Assembly (NCBI RefSeq): GCF_014694385.1
Contig: NZ_JAAOCA010000012.1
Location: forward strand, 62,001 to 126,000
Direction of reading: 5' to 3'
Source of the DNA: Pseudomonas typographi
GTDB taxonomy: Bacteria > Pseudomonadota > Gammaproteobacteria > Pseudomonadales > Pseudomonadaceae
Length of the DNA stretch: 64,000 bases
The translations under genes were made by a program, and so were the position numbers. Positions 9,148-18,136 of this stretch are shown here, piece after piece. How positions within the stretch are numbered: the stretch's first letter is position 1; each line of letters starts with the position of its first letter. The notes beneath the pieces were generated by a model. It saw only the letters and a program-made list of their open reading frames with translations. It was not told the origin of the DNA and did not search any database.

Positions 9148-9966
9148 TCAACTGTATAGCGGTCCGCCAGGGGCCTGGGGCTTATTGCCTTGGCATTGGT
9201 CATTGAACCACCCCAGCCCCTCCAGTGTGCCGGCCAGCGGCAGGTACTCACACCCCACCCAGCCGCGATAACCGATGCGGTCCAAATGCTCGAAAATAAA
9301 CGGATAGTTGATCTCCCCGGTGCCGGGCTCGTGGCGGCCGGGGGTATCGGCCAGTTGCACATGGTGGATCGCCGCCAACTGCGTGCTCAGTGTGTGGGCC
9401 AGGTCGCCTTCCATGATTTGCATGTGGTAGAGGTCGTACTGCAAAAACAGGTTGGCACTGCCCACTTGCTCACGTAACGCCAAGGCCTGGGCCGTGTTGC
9501 ATAGGTAAAAGCCTGGGATGTCGCGTGTGTTGATGGCCTCGATCAGCAACCGGATGCCGGCCGCTTCGAGCTGCTCGGCAGCGTAACGCAAGTTCTCCAC
9601 CAGGGTGCGTTGCAAACTTGCCTCGCTGGCACCGGCCGGGCGCACGCCAGCCAGGCAGTTCACTTGGGTGTTGCCCAACACCCGGGCATAGTCGATGGCC
9701 TGCGCCACACCCGCGCGAAACGCGTCCTGGCGCGCCGGCAGGCATGCAATGCCCCGCTCGCCCTGGGCCCAGTCACCGGCCGGCAGGTTGAACAGCACCT
9801 GGGTCAATTGGTTGTCCAACAGCCGTTGCCGGAGTTCAGCGGCGCTGTAATCGTAGGGAAACATATACTCGACCCCCTTGAAGCCCGCCTGGGCGGCCGC
9901 CTGGAAGCGATCGAGAAAGGCATGTTCGCTGAACAACAAGCTCAGGTTGGCGGCAAAACGTGGCAT
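9148..9966 (-). CDS. hyi: Hydroxypyruvate isomerase (TIM barrel)
   Basis: 272-residue xylose-isomerase-like TIM-barrel protein matching the Hyi/OtnI family, which interconverts hydroxypyruvate and tartronate semialdehyde in glyoxylate metabolism. Recognisable blocks are MPRFAANLSLLF at the N-terminus, FKGVEYMFPYDY, NCLAGVRP, LLIEAINTRDIPGFYL, LQYDLYHMQIMEGDL and the C-terminal GWVGCEY. The ATG at 9966 has GGAGG upstream and begins at the true family N-terminus; the longer frame to 10113 adds unrelated residues. Typical partners (gcl, glxR) are absent from the window. Confidence 0.9.
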   Translation of the reverse strand: MPRFAANLSLLFSEHAFLDRFQAAAQAGFKGVEYMFPYDYSAAELRQRLLDNQLTQVLFNLPAGDWAQGERGIACLPARQDAFRAGVAQAIDYARVLGNTQVNCLAGVRPAGASEASLQRTLVENLRYAAEQLEAAGIRLLIEAINTRDIPGFYLCNTAQALALREQVGSANLFLQYDLYHMQIMEGDLAHTLSTQLAAIHHVQLADTPGRHEPGTGEINYPFIFEHLDRIGYRGWVGCEYLPLAGTLEGLGWFNDQCQGNKPQAPGGPLYS

Positions 9967-10235
9967 GGCGCGTGTCCTCCCAAAGTCGCCGGGCGGCAGC
10001 GGGGCAACCGATGCCCGCCAAGGCGAGGTCTTCGAATCCGTTGATGGTGTGAAGCCTGTCGCCATGGCGATGGCGGTTGCCCGCTCCAGGGGCACCTCCG
10101 TCACCACCGGCATCTACTATTGGGCCACCCATTAGCCGCCGTTGGCAAAGGCCGGTTACAAACCCGTGCCTGGGCGCCCACAAGGCATTGAGGTCGAATG
10201 GGCGCCCGCGCTTAGCCGGGCCCCGGAGGCAAGCC

Positions 10236-10449
10236 GAGGTAGGTGTTATGGCGTCGAACCGGTCGCATCGAACCTATGCAGCCGCAATACAACCGCCCCG
10301 GTGGCTGGGCCGGCGTTTGACCGCTTGGCGCGACTGCCCTACCCTACGCGCCTTTGCGCCTGGCGCGGGAAGCCGGTGCGAATCCGGCGCGGTCGCGCCA
10401 CTGTGTTCGGGTACCCCGAAAGCCAGACCCCACGCCAGGCCTACATCTC
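10236..10449 (+). promoter_or_regulatory. Cobalamin riboswitch upstream of btuFCD-like operon
   Basis: The core CGGGAAGCCGGTGCGAATCC, followed by GCGGTCGCGCCACTGT and GAAAGCCAGACC, matches cobalamin aptamers. The 5' GAGGTAGG (10236) can pair with CCTAC-A-TC (10440-10447) to close stem P1. The segment between P1 and the GGGAAGCCGG block is long and lacks an obvious AAAAGGGAA block, so this is a variant form compared with the one before cobW. The start codon of the binding-protein gene lies 35 nt downstream. That the importer below it carries a corrinoid follows from this element. Confidence 0.88.
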
Positions 10450-10483
10450 TTCAAAGGGGCGCGTATTCCCCGGAACCTTCGCC

Positions 10484-11494
10484 ATGCCTGCCACCTTCAA
10501 GCGGGGCGCCATTGCCCTCGCCCTGTACGGCCTTATCGCCACCGCCCAAGCCCAGCCGTACCCGCTGACACTCGACAACTGCGGCCACCGGCTCACCTTC
10601 ACCCACGCGCCGCAGCGGGTGGTCAGCATCGGCCAGGCGAGCACTGAAATCCTGCTAAGCCTGGGCGTGGCGCCGAGGGTGGTAGGCACCGCGCTGTGGT
10701 TCGGCCCCTTGCCGGCGAACCTACAGGCCGCGGCGGCGAACATACCGCGGCTGGCCGACAACGCCCCGAGCTTCGAAGCGGTGGCGGCACAAGCGCCAGA
10801 ACTGGTGACCGCCCAGTACACCTACAACATTGGCCGCCACGGTGACGTAGGCACTTTCGAGCAATTCCGGGGCCTGGGCATACCTGCCTATGTGTCACCC
10901 AGCGATTGCGAAGGCAAGGCGCTGACCGAACGCTCCAATGGTGACGGTGCGCGCCAAGTGCCCTTCGACATGACGCTGATCGACCGCGAGATCACCGAGC
11001 TTGCGCAGGTGTTCAATGTGCCTGGGCGCGGCCAAACATTGCTGGCCACGCAACAGGCCCGGCTTGGCCAAGCGGTGGCGCAGGCGCGGTCACAGGCAGG
11101 CAACGCCTCGGTGCTGTTCTGGTTCTCAAGCGCGCGCCTTGAAGGTGACCCGTGGGTCGCGGGCAACAGCGGGGTACCGGCATACATCGCGCGCACCCTG
11201 GGCCTTCGCAACGTAATCGACAGCGACGAAGAATGGCCGAGTGTGAGTTGGGAACAGGTCGCCAGGCAAGACCCGGACTACCTGGTCATCACCCGTATGG
11301 CCCGGCGCCGCTACCCCGCCGACGACGTCGAGAAAAAACTTGCCTTTCTGCACGCAGACCCAGTGGCCTCGCAACTGGCTGCCGTGCGGGGTGGCCGGGT
11401 GATCGTGGTCGATGCGCAGTCGCTGAACCCGTCGCTGCGCGTGGTCGAGGCCATCGAGGCGGTGGCCGCGGGGTTGGGCCCGGAGGCGCCATGA
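10484..11494 (+). CDS. btuF: BtuF-like periplasmic corrinoid-binding protein
   Basis: 336-residue class III (BtuF/FecB type) substrate-binding protein. It starts with a signal peptide (KRGAIALALYGLIATAQA) and continues with the typical PQRVVSIGQASTEILLSLG start of the mature domain. The ATG at 10484 is chosen because it begins the signal peptide just after the riboswitch; the open frame extends further upstream through the aptamer. The stop overlaps the permease start (ATGA). Siderophore-binding relatives share the fold; the cobalamin riboswitch makes B12, cobinamide or another corrinoid the likely ligand. Confidence 0.85.
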   Translation: MPATFKRGAIALALYGLIATAQAQPYPLTLDNCGHRLTFTHAPQRVVSIGQASTEILLSLGVAPRVVGTALWFGPLPANLQAAAANIPRLADNAPSFEAVAAQAPELVTAQYTYNIGRHGDVGTFEQFRGLGIPAYVSPSDCEGKALTERSNGDGARQVPFDMTLIDREITELAQVFNVPGRGQTLLATQQARLGQAVAQARSQAGNASVLFWFSSARLEGDPWVAGNSGVPAYIARTLGLRNVIDSDEEWPSVSWEQVARQDPDYLVITRMARRRYPADDVEKKLAFLHADPVASQLAAVRGGRVIVVDAQSLNPSLRVVEAIEAVAAGLGPEAP

Positions 11495-12504
11495 GCGGCC
11501 GCGGCACTGGCGCGCTGCTGCTCGGGCTGTCGGCATTGCCGTTGTCGATGCTGCTGGCCACCGCCCTCGGCGAGATGCCCATTCCGTGGCGGGCGACCTT
11601 ACATGCCGTGCTCAACGGGGTGGGCCTTGGGCCTTACCCCGTCACGCCGATCCAGCAGGGCATTATCTGGGATTACCGTGCCAGCCGGGCGGTGGTAGCC
11701 GCCTGCTGTGGGGCGGGCTTGGCGCTATGCGGCACGCTGCTGCAAGCGCTGTTGCGCAACGCCCTGGCCGAGCCCTATGTGCTGGGCATCAGCGCTGGGG
11801 CATCCACCGGCGCAGTGCTGGTGATGGTGGTGGGGGCCGGCGGCGCAGCGCTGGGCCTGCCGCTGGGGGCGTTCCTCGGCGCCACCCTGGCCTTCGTGAT
11901 GGTATTGGCGTTGGCGGCGCGGCTCGAAGGCGGCCCCGCCGGGATGATCCTCGCCGGGGTGGCCGGCTCACAATTGTTCAACGCGCTAACGGCCTATGTC
12001 GTTTCGACCTCAGCCAACGCCGAACAGGCGCGCAGCGTAATGTTCTGGCTGCTCGGCAGCCTAGGCGGGGTGCGTTGGGGCGACGCGGGCATGGCACTGG
12101 CCGCGGTGGCACTGGGGCTGTTGATCAGTGCGTTGTTCGCCCGCAGCCTGGACGCTTTCACCTTCGGCGAAACTGCCGCCGCCAGCCTCGGCGTGCCGGT
12201 CACCGCCGTGCGCCTGCTGTTGCTGGCCATCACCGCGCTGATCACTGCGGCGCTGGTGAGCATCGTGGGCGCGGTGGGGTTCGTGGGGTTGGTGGTCCCG
12301 CATGCGGCACGCTTGCTGGTCGGCCCCGGGCACGCCCGGCTGTTGCCAGCGGCGGTTTTGATGGGTGCGCATTTCGTGGTATTGGCCGACATCGCCTCAC
12401 GCCTGCTGGTGCCCCAGCAGGTGCTGCCGATCGGCGTGGTCACCGCCCTGGTCGGCGCCCCGGCTTTCGCCTGGATACTCTACCGCACGGGTAAACGCCC
12501 ATGA
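11491..12504 (+). CDS. btuC: BtuC-like FecCD-family permease
   Basis: 337-residue inner-membrane permease of the FecCD/BtuC family with about ten hydrophobic helices. Family blocks include DYRASRAVVAACCGAGLALCGTLL near residue 60, LAEPYVLGISAGASTGA, GSLGGVRW, and the C-terminal GFVGLVVPHAARLLVG loop that contacts the ATPase. The start at 11491 overlaps the binding-protein stop by 4 nt, and the end overlaps the ATPase start by 4 nt, so the three genes are translationally coupled. Confidence 0.9.
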   Translation: MSGRGTGALLLGLSALPLSMLLATALGEMPIPWRATLHAVLNGVGLGPYPVTPIQQGIIWDYRASRAVVAACCGAGLALCGTLLQALLRNALAEPYVLGISAGASTGAVLVMVVGAGGAALGLPLGAFLGATLAFVMVLALAARLEGGPAGMILAGVAGSQLFNALTAYVVSTSANAEQARSVMFWLLGSLGGVRWGDAGMALAAVALGLLISALFARSLDAFTFGETAAASLGVPVTAVRLLLLAITALITAALVSIVGAVGFVGLVVPHAARLLVGPGHARLLPAAVLMGAHFVVLADIASRLLVPQQVLPIGVVTALVGAPAFAWILYRTGKRP

Positions 12505-13262
12505 GCCTGCACGCCGATGAACTGGCCTGGCGCCTGCGCGGCCAGCAATTGCTGCACGGGGTGAGCGTGAAGGTGCCAGCCGGCGGGATGTTGGGCGTGA
12601 TCGGCCCTAACGGGTCGGGCAAATCGTCGCTGCTCAAGCTTTTGGCTGGGCTGGCCAAACCCGACAGCGGAGAGGTGAGCCTGGACGGCGTGGCCCTCTC
12701 GCAGTGGCGCCGGCGGCCGTTGGCGCGGCGCTTGGCGGTGGTGGAACAGCACGCCCATACCGAGGCCGCCATCAACGTGCAAGATGTCGTACGCCTGGGC
12801 CGTAGCCCGCACCGCGCCTTGCTCGAGCCCAGCAGCGCCACCGACGCCGCCATTGTCGATGCCGCGCTGCGCCAAGTCGGCATGGCGCAGCACCATCGGC
12901 GCCCGTGGCATAGCCTCTCCGGTGGCGAGCGCCAACGCACGCAGATCGCCCGCGCGCTGGCTCAGCAACCCAGCGAGCTGCTGCTGGACGAGCCCACCAA
13001 CCACCTCGACATCCAACACCAATTGGCGCTGCTGGCACTGCTGCGGCAACTGCCCACCACCTGTGTGGTGGCGCTGCACGACTTGAACCTGGCGGCGCGT
13101 TTCTTTGACCGCTTGGTACTGCTGGACCAAGGCCGGGTGTTGGCCGAGGGCACGCCAGAACAGGTGCTCACACCCTCGCTGATCGAGCAGGCGTATGGCG
13201 TGCGTGCCGTGGTGGGGCGCTCCGCCGCCACTGGCGGATTGCGCGTCGAGTACCTGGGGTAA
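12501..13262 (+). CDS. btuD: BtuD-like ABC transporter ATPase
   Basis: 253-residue ATP-binding subunit. Walker A is GPNGSGKSSLLK near residue 35, the signature is LSGGERQRTQIARAL, Walker B is LLLDEPTNHLDI, and the switch His lies in VVALHDLNLAARF. It is the last gene of the riboswitch-controlled importer operon, with a 4-nt overlap to the permease. The next gene (a chemoreceptor) is convergent, 28 bp away. Confidence 0.91.
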   Translation: MSLHADELAWRLRGQQLLHGVSVKVPAGGMLGVIGPNGSGKSSLLKLLAGLAKPDSGEVSLDGVALSQWRRRPLARRLAVVEQHAHTEAAINVQDVVRLGRSPHRALLEPSSATDAAIVDAALRQVGMAQHHRRPWHSLSGGERQRTQIARALAQQPSELLLDEPTNHLDIQHQLALLALLRQLPTTCVVALHDLNLAARFFDRLVLLDQGRVLAEGTPEQVLTPSLIEQAYGVRAVVGRSAATGGLRVEYLG

Positions 13263-13290
13263 CGGCGCCGGCACCGCGGCGTAGCGCGGT

Positions 13291-14931
13291 TCAGATCGAA
13301 AAGGTGCCCACCAGGCGCGTGAAGGCCGTGGCCAGGCGCGACAGCTCCTGGCTCGAGGCGCTGGTCTGGTTGGCGCCGGCGGAGGTTTGCGCGGACAGAT
13401 CTTGGATGTTCACCAGGTTGCGATCCACTTCGCGGGCCACCGCGGCTTGCTCTTCGGCGGCGCTGGCGATCACCAGGTTGCGTTCGTTGATTTGCCCGAC
13501 CCCGGCATTGATGCGTTCCAGCGCTTGCCCCGCCTCGCTGGCCAAGGCCAGCGTGCTCTGCGCCAGCGCCTGGCTTTTGCCCATGGCTTGTACGGCCTGG
13601 TCGGCACCGCTACGCACGGTGTTGATCATGGTTTCGATCTCACCAGTAGAGGCCTGGGTACGGTGCGCCAGGGCCCGCACCTCATCGGCCACCACTGCGA
13701 AGCCGCGGCCCTGCTCACCCGCCCGGGCGGCTTCGATGGCAGCGTTGAGCGCCAACAGGTTGGTTTGTTCGGCAATGCCGCGGATCACATCCAGCACTTT
13801 GCTGATGTCGCGTACCCCTTCGGCCAGCGCGCCCACCTGCTGGGTCGATGCGTCGATCTCTTGGCTCATGCTGTTCATCGCCCCTACGGCCTGCTGTACC
13901 TGGCGCTGGCCACTGAGCGCCTCGTTGGCGGCGGCACTGGAGGCCTGCGAGGCGCTTGCGGCATTACGGGCGACCTCTTCCACCGCGGCGCTCATTTGCG
14001 TGACGGCGGTGGCGGCCAACTGAATTTCGTCGTTCTGCTTAAGCAAGCCGCGGCTGCTGTCGTCCGTGACGGCAGTGAGTTCTTCGGCCGCGCTGGCCAA
14101 TTGATCAGCGGCGCTGGCGATTTGCGCTACGGTGCCCTTGAGGTTGTCTTGCATGGTGGCCAAGGCACTGAGCAATTCGCCGGTTTCGTCGGCACCCCGC
14201 ACGGGGATGGCCTGGGTGAGGTCACCGTTGGCGACCCGCTGGGCGCTGGCCAGCGCCTGATGCAAGGGCCGGGTGATCATGCCGGTGACGACCATCCCCA
14301 GCGCGATGGCGCAGAACACCGCGATCAAGGCGCCAATGCCAAGGGTCCAGGTGACCTGGCTGTTGGTTTGCACAGCCAGCTCCCCTGCCTGCTGCGCTTG
14401 CTGGGCGTTGGAGTCGATGATGATCTTCAACTCACCGATCGTCTTGCGGTACGCCGGGTTGACCGTGTTCAGCGCCATGTCCCGTGCTTGCTCCAGGTTA
14501 CCGGCGCGGGCGGCATCCAGCGTTGCATTGACCGTTGCCAGGTAAGCCGGCCAATCCTGCGCGAAGGCGTCCCCGGCCACACGCTCGTCGTCTTCGGCCG
14601 GCGTTGCGCGGTAGATCTTGAAATCGCGCTCGGCCTCGCCCTGGTTGTCTGCAAGCGACTGAACGCTGGCTTGCACCTGCGCCGGGTCGCCCTTGAGCGC
14701 CAGCATCGCCAAGGCTTTGAAGAAATCACGGTGGCTGGCGATCACATTGGCTTTAACCGAATCGGCCTTGGCAACGGACACCACGTTGTTATTGAGCAGG
14801 GTGTCCATCTGGGCATTAAGGCGGGCAATACCCACTTGGCCGAGCGCCCCCACCACCACGGTGATCAACGCACACAAGCAAAACGCGACCAGCAATTTGG
14901 TTTTAAGCTTTAAACCGGATAGCCAAGCCAT
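13291..14931 (-). CDS. Methyl-accepting chemotaxis protein
   Basis: 546-residue chemoreceptor. TM1 ([19 protein letters not shown]) is followed by a helical four-helix-bundle-type periplasmic sensor of about 150 residues, TM2 ([19 protein letters not shown]), a HAMP domain, and a long signalling domain whose tip carries the highly conserved hairpin around [19 protein letters not shown]. No C-terminal CheR-binding pentapeptide is present. The ATG at 14931 opens the TM1 region, and the longer frame to 14973 is not needed. The ligand is unknown. The receptor stands apart from any chemotaxis operon, as is common in Pseudomonas. Confidence 0.92.
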   Translation of the reverse strand: MAWLSGLKLKTKLLVAFCLCALITVVVGALGQVGIARLNAQMDTLLNNNVVSVAKADSVKANVIASHRDFFKALAMLALKGDPAQVQASVQSLADNQGEAERDFKIYRATPAEDDERVAGDAFAQDWPAYLATVNATLDAARAGNLEQARDMALNTVNPAYRKTIGELKIIIDSNAQQAQQAGELAVQTNSQVTWTLGIGALIAVFCAIALGMVVTGMITRPLHQALASAQRVANGDLTQAIPVRGADETGELLSALATMQDNLKGTVAQIASAADQLASAAEELTAVTDDSSRGLLKQNDEIQLAATAVTQMSAAVEEVARNAASASQASSAAANEALSGQRQVQQAVGAMNSMSQEIDASTQQVGALAEGVRDISKVLDVIRGIAEQTNLLALNAAIEAARAGEQGRGFAVVADEVRALAHRTQASTGEIETMINTVRSGADQAVQAMGKSQALAQSTLALASEAGQALERINAGVGQINERNLVIASAAEEQAAVAREVDRNLVNIQDLSAQTSAGANQTSASSQELSRLATAFTRLVGTFSI

Positions 14932-15250
14932 GGGCAGGTACTCGCAAAGGGGCGACAGTGGCCCGGCACACAAGCCGAACCTTCAACACGGTTATCGGCT
15001 TGTTTCGCCATTAGTTGATAACCCTTGGCCGTACTTCGGCAGGGCGGTGATACGCAGGGCTATGGCCAGGGGTGGCAACGCGCGCCGGCAGCAAAATGGA
15101 ACGGCCAAAAGGGGGCAGCAAACTTCTCAGGCGCCACACCCGTGGCCGGCGGTAAATGATTCGGAACTGGCAGAGCGCCGGCACCGTCGTATTGCAGAAG
15201 TGAGAGCCAAAGGTTCATTACGCCCAGAGCCCAGCCGTACTCAAGCCGCC
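14932..15250. other. Intergenic region without recognised gene
   Basis: 319 bp between the divergent chemoreceptor and a small hypothetical gene. It must hold promoters for both, but no confident -35/-10 pair, repeat or RNA was seen. An open frame continues through it in phase with the downstream gene, but its residues are low-complexity and basic, and no ribosome binding site marks an earlier start. Confidence 0.4.
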
Positions 15251-15538
15251 ATGACCGATGAGGAGCTCTTTGCCGCCACGTACGCACAGAGGACGCCGCC
15301 CATCATGCTGCTCATGAAGTCCAAATCCATACACAGCGATAACCTGCGCAACTATCTGGAGGCAATGGAACGGGCGGTTTGCCATAAGGAAATCAGTGAT
15401 AACGAACGCCGCGCCGAAGGGTACCTTGCGTGCCTTTTCCATACCGGGCTGATCGACCCCGGCCAATATGCCCAGGCCCATGAGGTGCTAAAACGTACCC
15501 ATGAAAAATGGAAGGCGGGCCACTCGCTGGGTGTGTAG
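15251..15538 (+). CDS. Small hypothetical protein
   Basis: 95 residues from the ATG at 15251, soluble and mixed charged, mostly helical in character (NLRNYLEAMERAVCHKEISDNERRAEGYLACLFHTGLIDPGQYAQAHEVLKR, split here only for length). There is no signal peptide or membrane segment. No family was recognised. A shorter start at 15305 (MLLMKSKSIH) has AGAGGA about 11 nt upstream and is equally plausible, giving 77 residues. The helical coding part looks protein-like rather than random, which is why it is kept. Confidence 0.55.
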   Translation: MTDEELFAATYAQRTPPIMLLMKSKSIHSDNLRNYLEAMERAVCHKEISDNERRAEGYLACLFHTGLIDPGQYAQAHEVLKRTHEKWKAGHSLGV

Positions 15539-15592
15539 CCCGCAAGCGCGGTATAAGCCATGGGCCCCGTCGGCGCCCCAGCCGAGGCGCGT

Positions 15593-16027
15593 TCACGCAT
15601 TCGGGTTGCCCGAGCGGATCAAGGAATACCGGTCGATATCCTGGCGTAGCTGCCACCCCTGGCGCTGCCAATACCGCGCGGCGGCGTCGTTGGTTTTAAG
15701 CACGTCGAGGTGGCATTTAAGGATGCCATGGGTTTGCAAGGTATCCAGGCAGCATGCCACCAATGCACGGGCAATCCCGCGTCGGCGATACGCTGGCAGT
15801 ACCACCAGGTGCTGTAAGTAGCCCCTGCGCCCGTCATGCCCGCACATCACGCAGCCGCACAGCTTACCGCCGGCCTCGGCGACGAAACTCAGGCCAGGGT
15901 TGCGTTCCAGGTAGCGGGCAGTGGCCTCACGAGAATCGGCGTCTCGTAAGGAAATACCGGGGGTGTTACGCATCAATTCGATCACGGTGTCGTAATCGTC
16001 TACGGTCATGGTGCGAAGGGTGTACAT
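15593..16027 (-). CDS. GNAT family N-acetyltransferase
   Basis: 144 residues with the GNAT fold. The sequence begins with MYTLRTMTVDDYDTVIELM, and motif A is LQHLVVLPAYRRRGIARALV (the acetyl-CoA pyrophosphate loop RRRGIA). It ends with a C-terminal NDAAARYWQRQGW strand typical of the family. The ATG at 16027 is the natural start; the open frame upstream adds about 100 unrelated residues. The acceptor substrate cannot be told. It is an isolated gene, convergent with the small hypothetical gene before it. Confidence 0.87.
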   Translation of the reverse strand: MYTLRTMTVDDYDTVIELMRNTPGISLRDADSREATARYLERNPGLSFVAEAGGKLCGCVMCGHDGRRGYLQHLVVLPAYRRRGIARALVACCLDTLQTHGILKCHLDVLKTNDAAARYWQRQGWQLRQDIDRYSLIRSGNPNA

Positions 16028-16244
16028 CGGCTGGCCCCTGCGGGTGAATGAGTGGTTCAGTACCGCTTTAGTGTGGGGCGTCCGGGCCCGGCTGCACAGC
16101 CTTGGCGGAGCCTTTTGTGGCCGGGCTGGGTTGGCGACAGGTCTATGCACCCGCCGATAACGTGAGCGCCCAAGCATGGCTGTTCCCGCCATTGGGCCCG
16201 CGGGTAGACTGCGGGCTCTTCCCCAAGGCAGGCCGAGGTGCGGC

Positions 16245-16703
16245 ATGAAGGTTGGCGTCATCTCAGATACCCATGGCTTACTGCGCCCGGAGGCCCTGGC
16301 GGCCCTGCAGGGGTGCCAGCGGATCATTCATGCCGGCGACATTGGCGGGCCGGAGATTCTCGACCCACTGGCGGCTATCGCCCCGCTGTATGCAATACGC
16401 GGGAACAACGACCTGGGCGCGCCGTGGGCCAGCGCGCTTACCGACCATCTGTGTTTTGACATCAATGGCTGGCCGACCCTGTTGGTGCACGATGTCGCCG
16501 ACGTGCCAGCGCTGCTCGATGGCGGCATAAAACTGGTGATCACCGGCCACTCGCACCGCCCAAGTATCGAATGGCGCGAGGGGCGGCTTTACCTAAACCC
16601 GGGCAGCGCCGGCCGGCGGCGCTTCACGCTGCCGGTGGCGCTGGCACTGCTGCAGGTGTCAGCGGCATCTATCGAGCCGCGTATCGTCACGCTTCTGGGC
16701 TGA
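16245..16703 (+). CDS. YfcE/MJ0936-type metallophosphoesterase
   Basis: 152 residues of the small calcineurin-like phosphoesterase family. All metal-binding motifs are visible: SDTHG at the N-terminus (D-x-H), HAGDIGG (GD-x-x), YAIRGNND (GNND), LLVHD and ITGHSHRP (GH-x-H). The start at 16245 has GAGG upstream. Members hydrolyse phosphodiesters in vitro; the cellular substrate is unknown. It is a single gene, convergent with ampC. Confidence 0.9.
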   Translation: MKVGVISDTHGLLRPEALAALQGCQRIIHAGDIGGPEILDPLAAIAPLYAIRGNNDLGAPWASALTDHLCFDINGWPTLLVHDVADVPALLDGGIKLVITGHSHRPSIEWREGRLYLNPGSAGRRRFTLPVALALLQVSAASIEPRIVTLLG

Positions 16704-16800
16704 CCATAGCCACGCTCAAGCCCAGGGCAGGGCCGGCCGAGCGCTGCCCTACCCTGCGCCGTCGTGCGCATCGGCGTTAGCCTAACCCCGCCTGGCGGCC

Positions 16801-17952
16801 TTATCGCACGGCGCCCGAGCCGGCCAACCCGAGGATCTTCCACGCCGTTTCTACCCGCTGTGCATTAGGCCACGCTTTATTGGCCAGGATAATCAGCGCG
16901 GTCTGTTCTTCGGGGATGAACACCGCGTAGGCCGAGAACCCGTTAGTGCTACCGGTTTTGTTGTACCAAGCCGTGCGCTGTGCCGGGGAAGGCGGCGTGA
17001 GTGCCCGCAAAGGCTGGGGCTGGGTGATGTTCGTGCTGTCGTTGCCGGCCAGCAGTTGGTCGAGTGTCACCGGTAAAGCGTAACGCTCCCACATCAAGCC
17101 TTGGGTATACCCGCCCACAGTGAAGTAGCCTTGCTGGGTGAGCCCAAGCGCCTGGGACCATGCCGGCGCCACGGGCACGGCGCGCATATTGATATTCAAG
17201 TAACGGATCAAATCGGCACTGGTGGATTTGATGCCATAGGCTTCGGCATCGAGCATCCCGGGGCTCACCCGAACCGGGGCGTCGTGCTTGTCATAGCCTT
17301 GCGCGTAGCGCGGCATGGCAACCGTTGGTACATGCAGGTAACTGTTGTGCAAGCCGAACGCCGTGAGTAACTGTTGCGCCATGGCCGTTGAAAACGGCTG
17401 GCCGAGAGTCTTGGCGGCGATCACGCCGAGCAGGCCGATACCGGGGTTGGAATAAACCCGCACACTGCCGGGGGTGGCTGGCGGTTGCCACTGTCGGTAA
17501 TAGTCCATCAGTTGCTGATCGTTTTTGATCTCATCCGGCACTTGCAACGGCAAGCCGCTGGTGTGTGTGGCGAGGTTCAGCAATGTGACGTGGTCGAAGG
17601 TACTTCCGGAAAGTTCTGGTAAGTACTGGCTGGCACTGCTGGAATAATCCAGCCGGCCTTGAACCACCGCATAACTGGCCAGCGCGGCGGTGAAGGTTTT
17701 GCTTAACGAGCCGATTTCGAAAAGCGTTTTTGAAGTGACCGGCGCGTGAGTCGTTTTGGACGCCACCCCCTGGTTGTAGAAGGTGGTTTGGCCCCTCACC
17801 GATACGGCTACGGCCACACCGGGTATACCGTATTGGGCCATTTCATCGCGTAACAACGTATTGATGGACTGCTCAGGCGAGGCGGCGCATGCCGCAAAGG
17901 CCGTGAACAACAATGCTGCGGCAAGCACCGCCTTTGTTTTGTTCAGAGGCAT
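16801..17952 (-). CDS. ampC: Class C beta-lactamase AmpC
   Basis: 383-residue serine beta-lactamase with a Sec signal peptide (KAVLAAALLFTAFAACAA). Catalytic elements are all present: SLSK (SxxK nucleophile), YSN in SVRVYSNPGIG, and KTG in YNKTGSTNGF. The Omega-loop and hydrophobic core are of class C type. It is a periplasmic cephalosporinase. No ampR regulator gene is adjacent, so induction through a neighbouring LysR regulator is not evident; regulation may be at another locus or constitutive. Confidence 0.94.
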   Translation of the reverse strand: MPLNKTKAVLAAALLFTAFAACAASPEQSINTLLRDEMAQYGIPGVAVAVSVRGQTTFYNQGVASKTTHAPVTSKTLFEIGSLSKTFTAALASYAVVQGRLDYSSSASQYLPELSGSTFDHVTLLNLATHTSGLPLQVPDEIKNDQQLMDYYRQWQPPATPGSVRVYSNPGIGLLGVIAAKTLGQPFSTAMAQQLLTAFGLHNSYLHVPTVAMPRYAQGYDKHDAPVRVSPGMLDAEAYGIKSTSADLIRYLNINMRAVPVAPAWSQALGLTQQGYFTVGGYTQGLMWERYALPVTLDQLLAGNDSTNITQPQPLRALTPPSPAQRTAWYNKTGSTNGFSAYAVFIPEEQTALIILANKAWPNAQRVETAWKILGLAGSGAVR

Positions 17953-18136
17953 TCAACGATCCCAGGTGCGTAAGGGCTTTCTCGTTATTGTTCGGTCGAT
18001 AGGGCGCGGCGATTTTTACACCTGCGCACATCGCCTTCAATGTCAAAAGCCCTGGAAAACACACTGGGCAACCTCTCAAAACCATTTGCCGGTAAACGCC
18101 GTTGGCCGGCTTCCACGTGCGCCTGGACATAAACCC

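Noticed and set aside
13387..14913. 508-residue plus-strand frame
   Set aside because: Shadow of the methyl-accepting chemotaxis protein on the minus strand.
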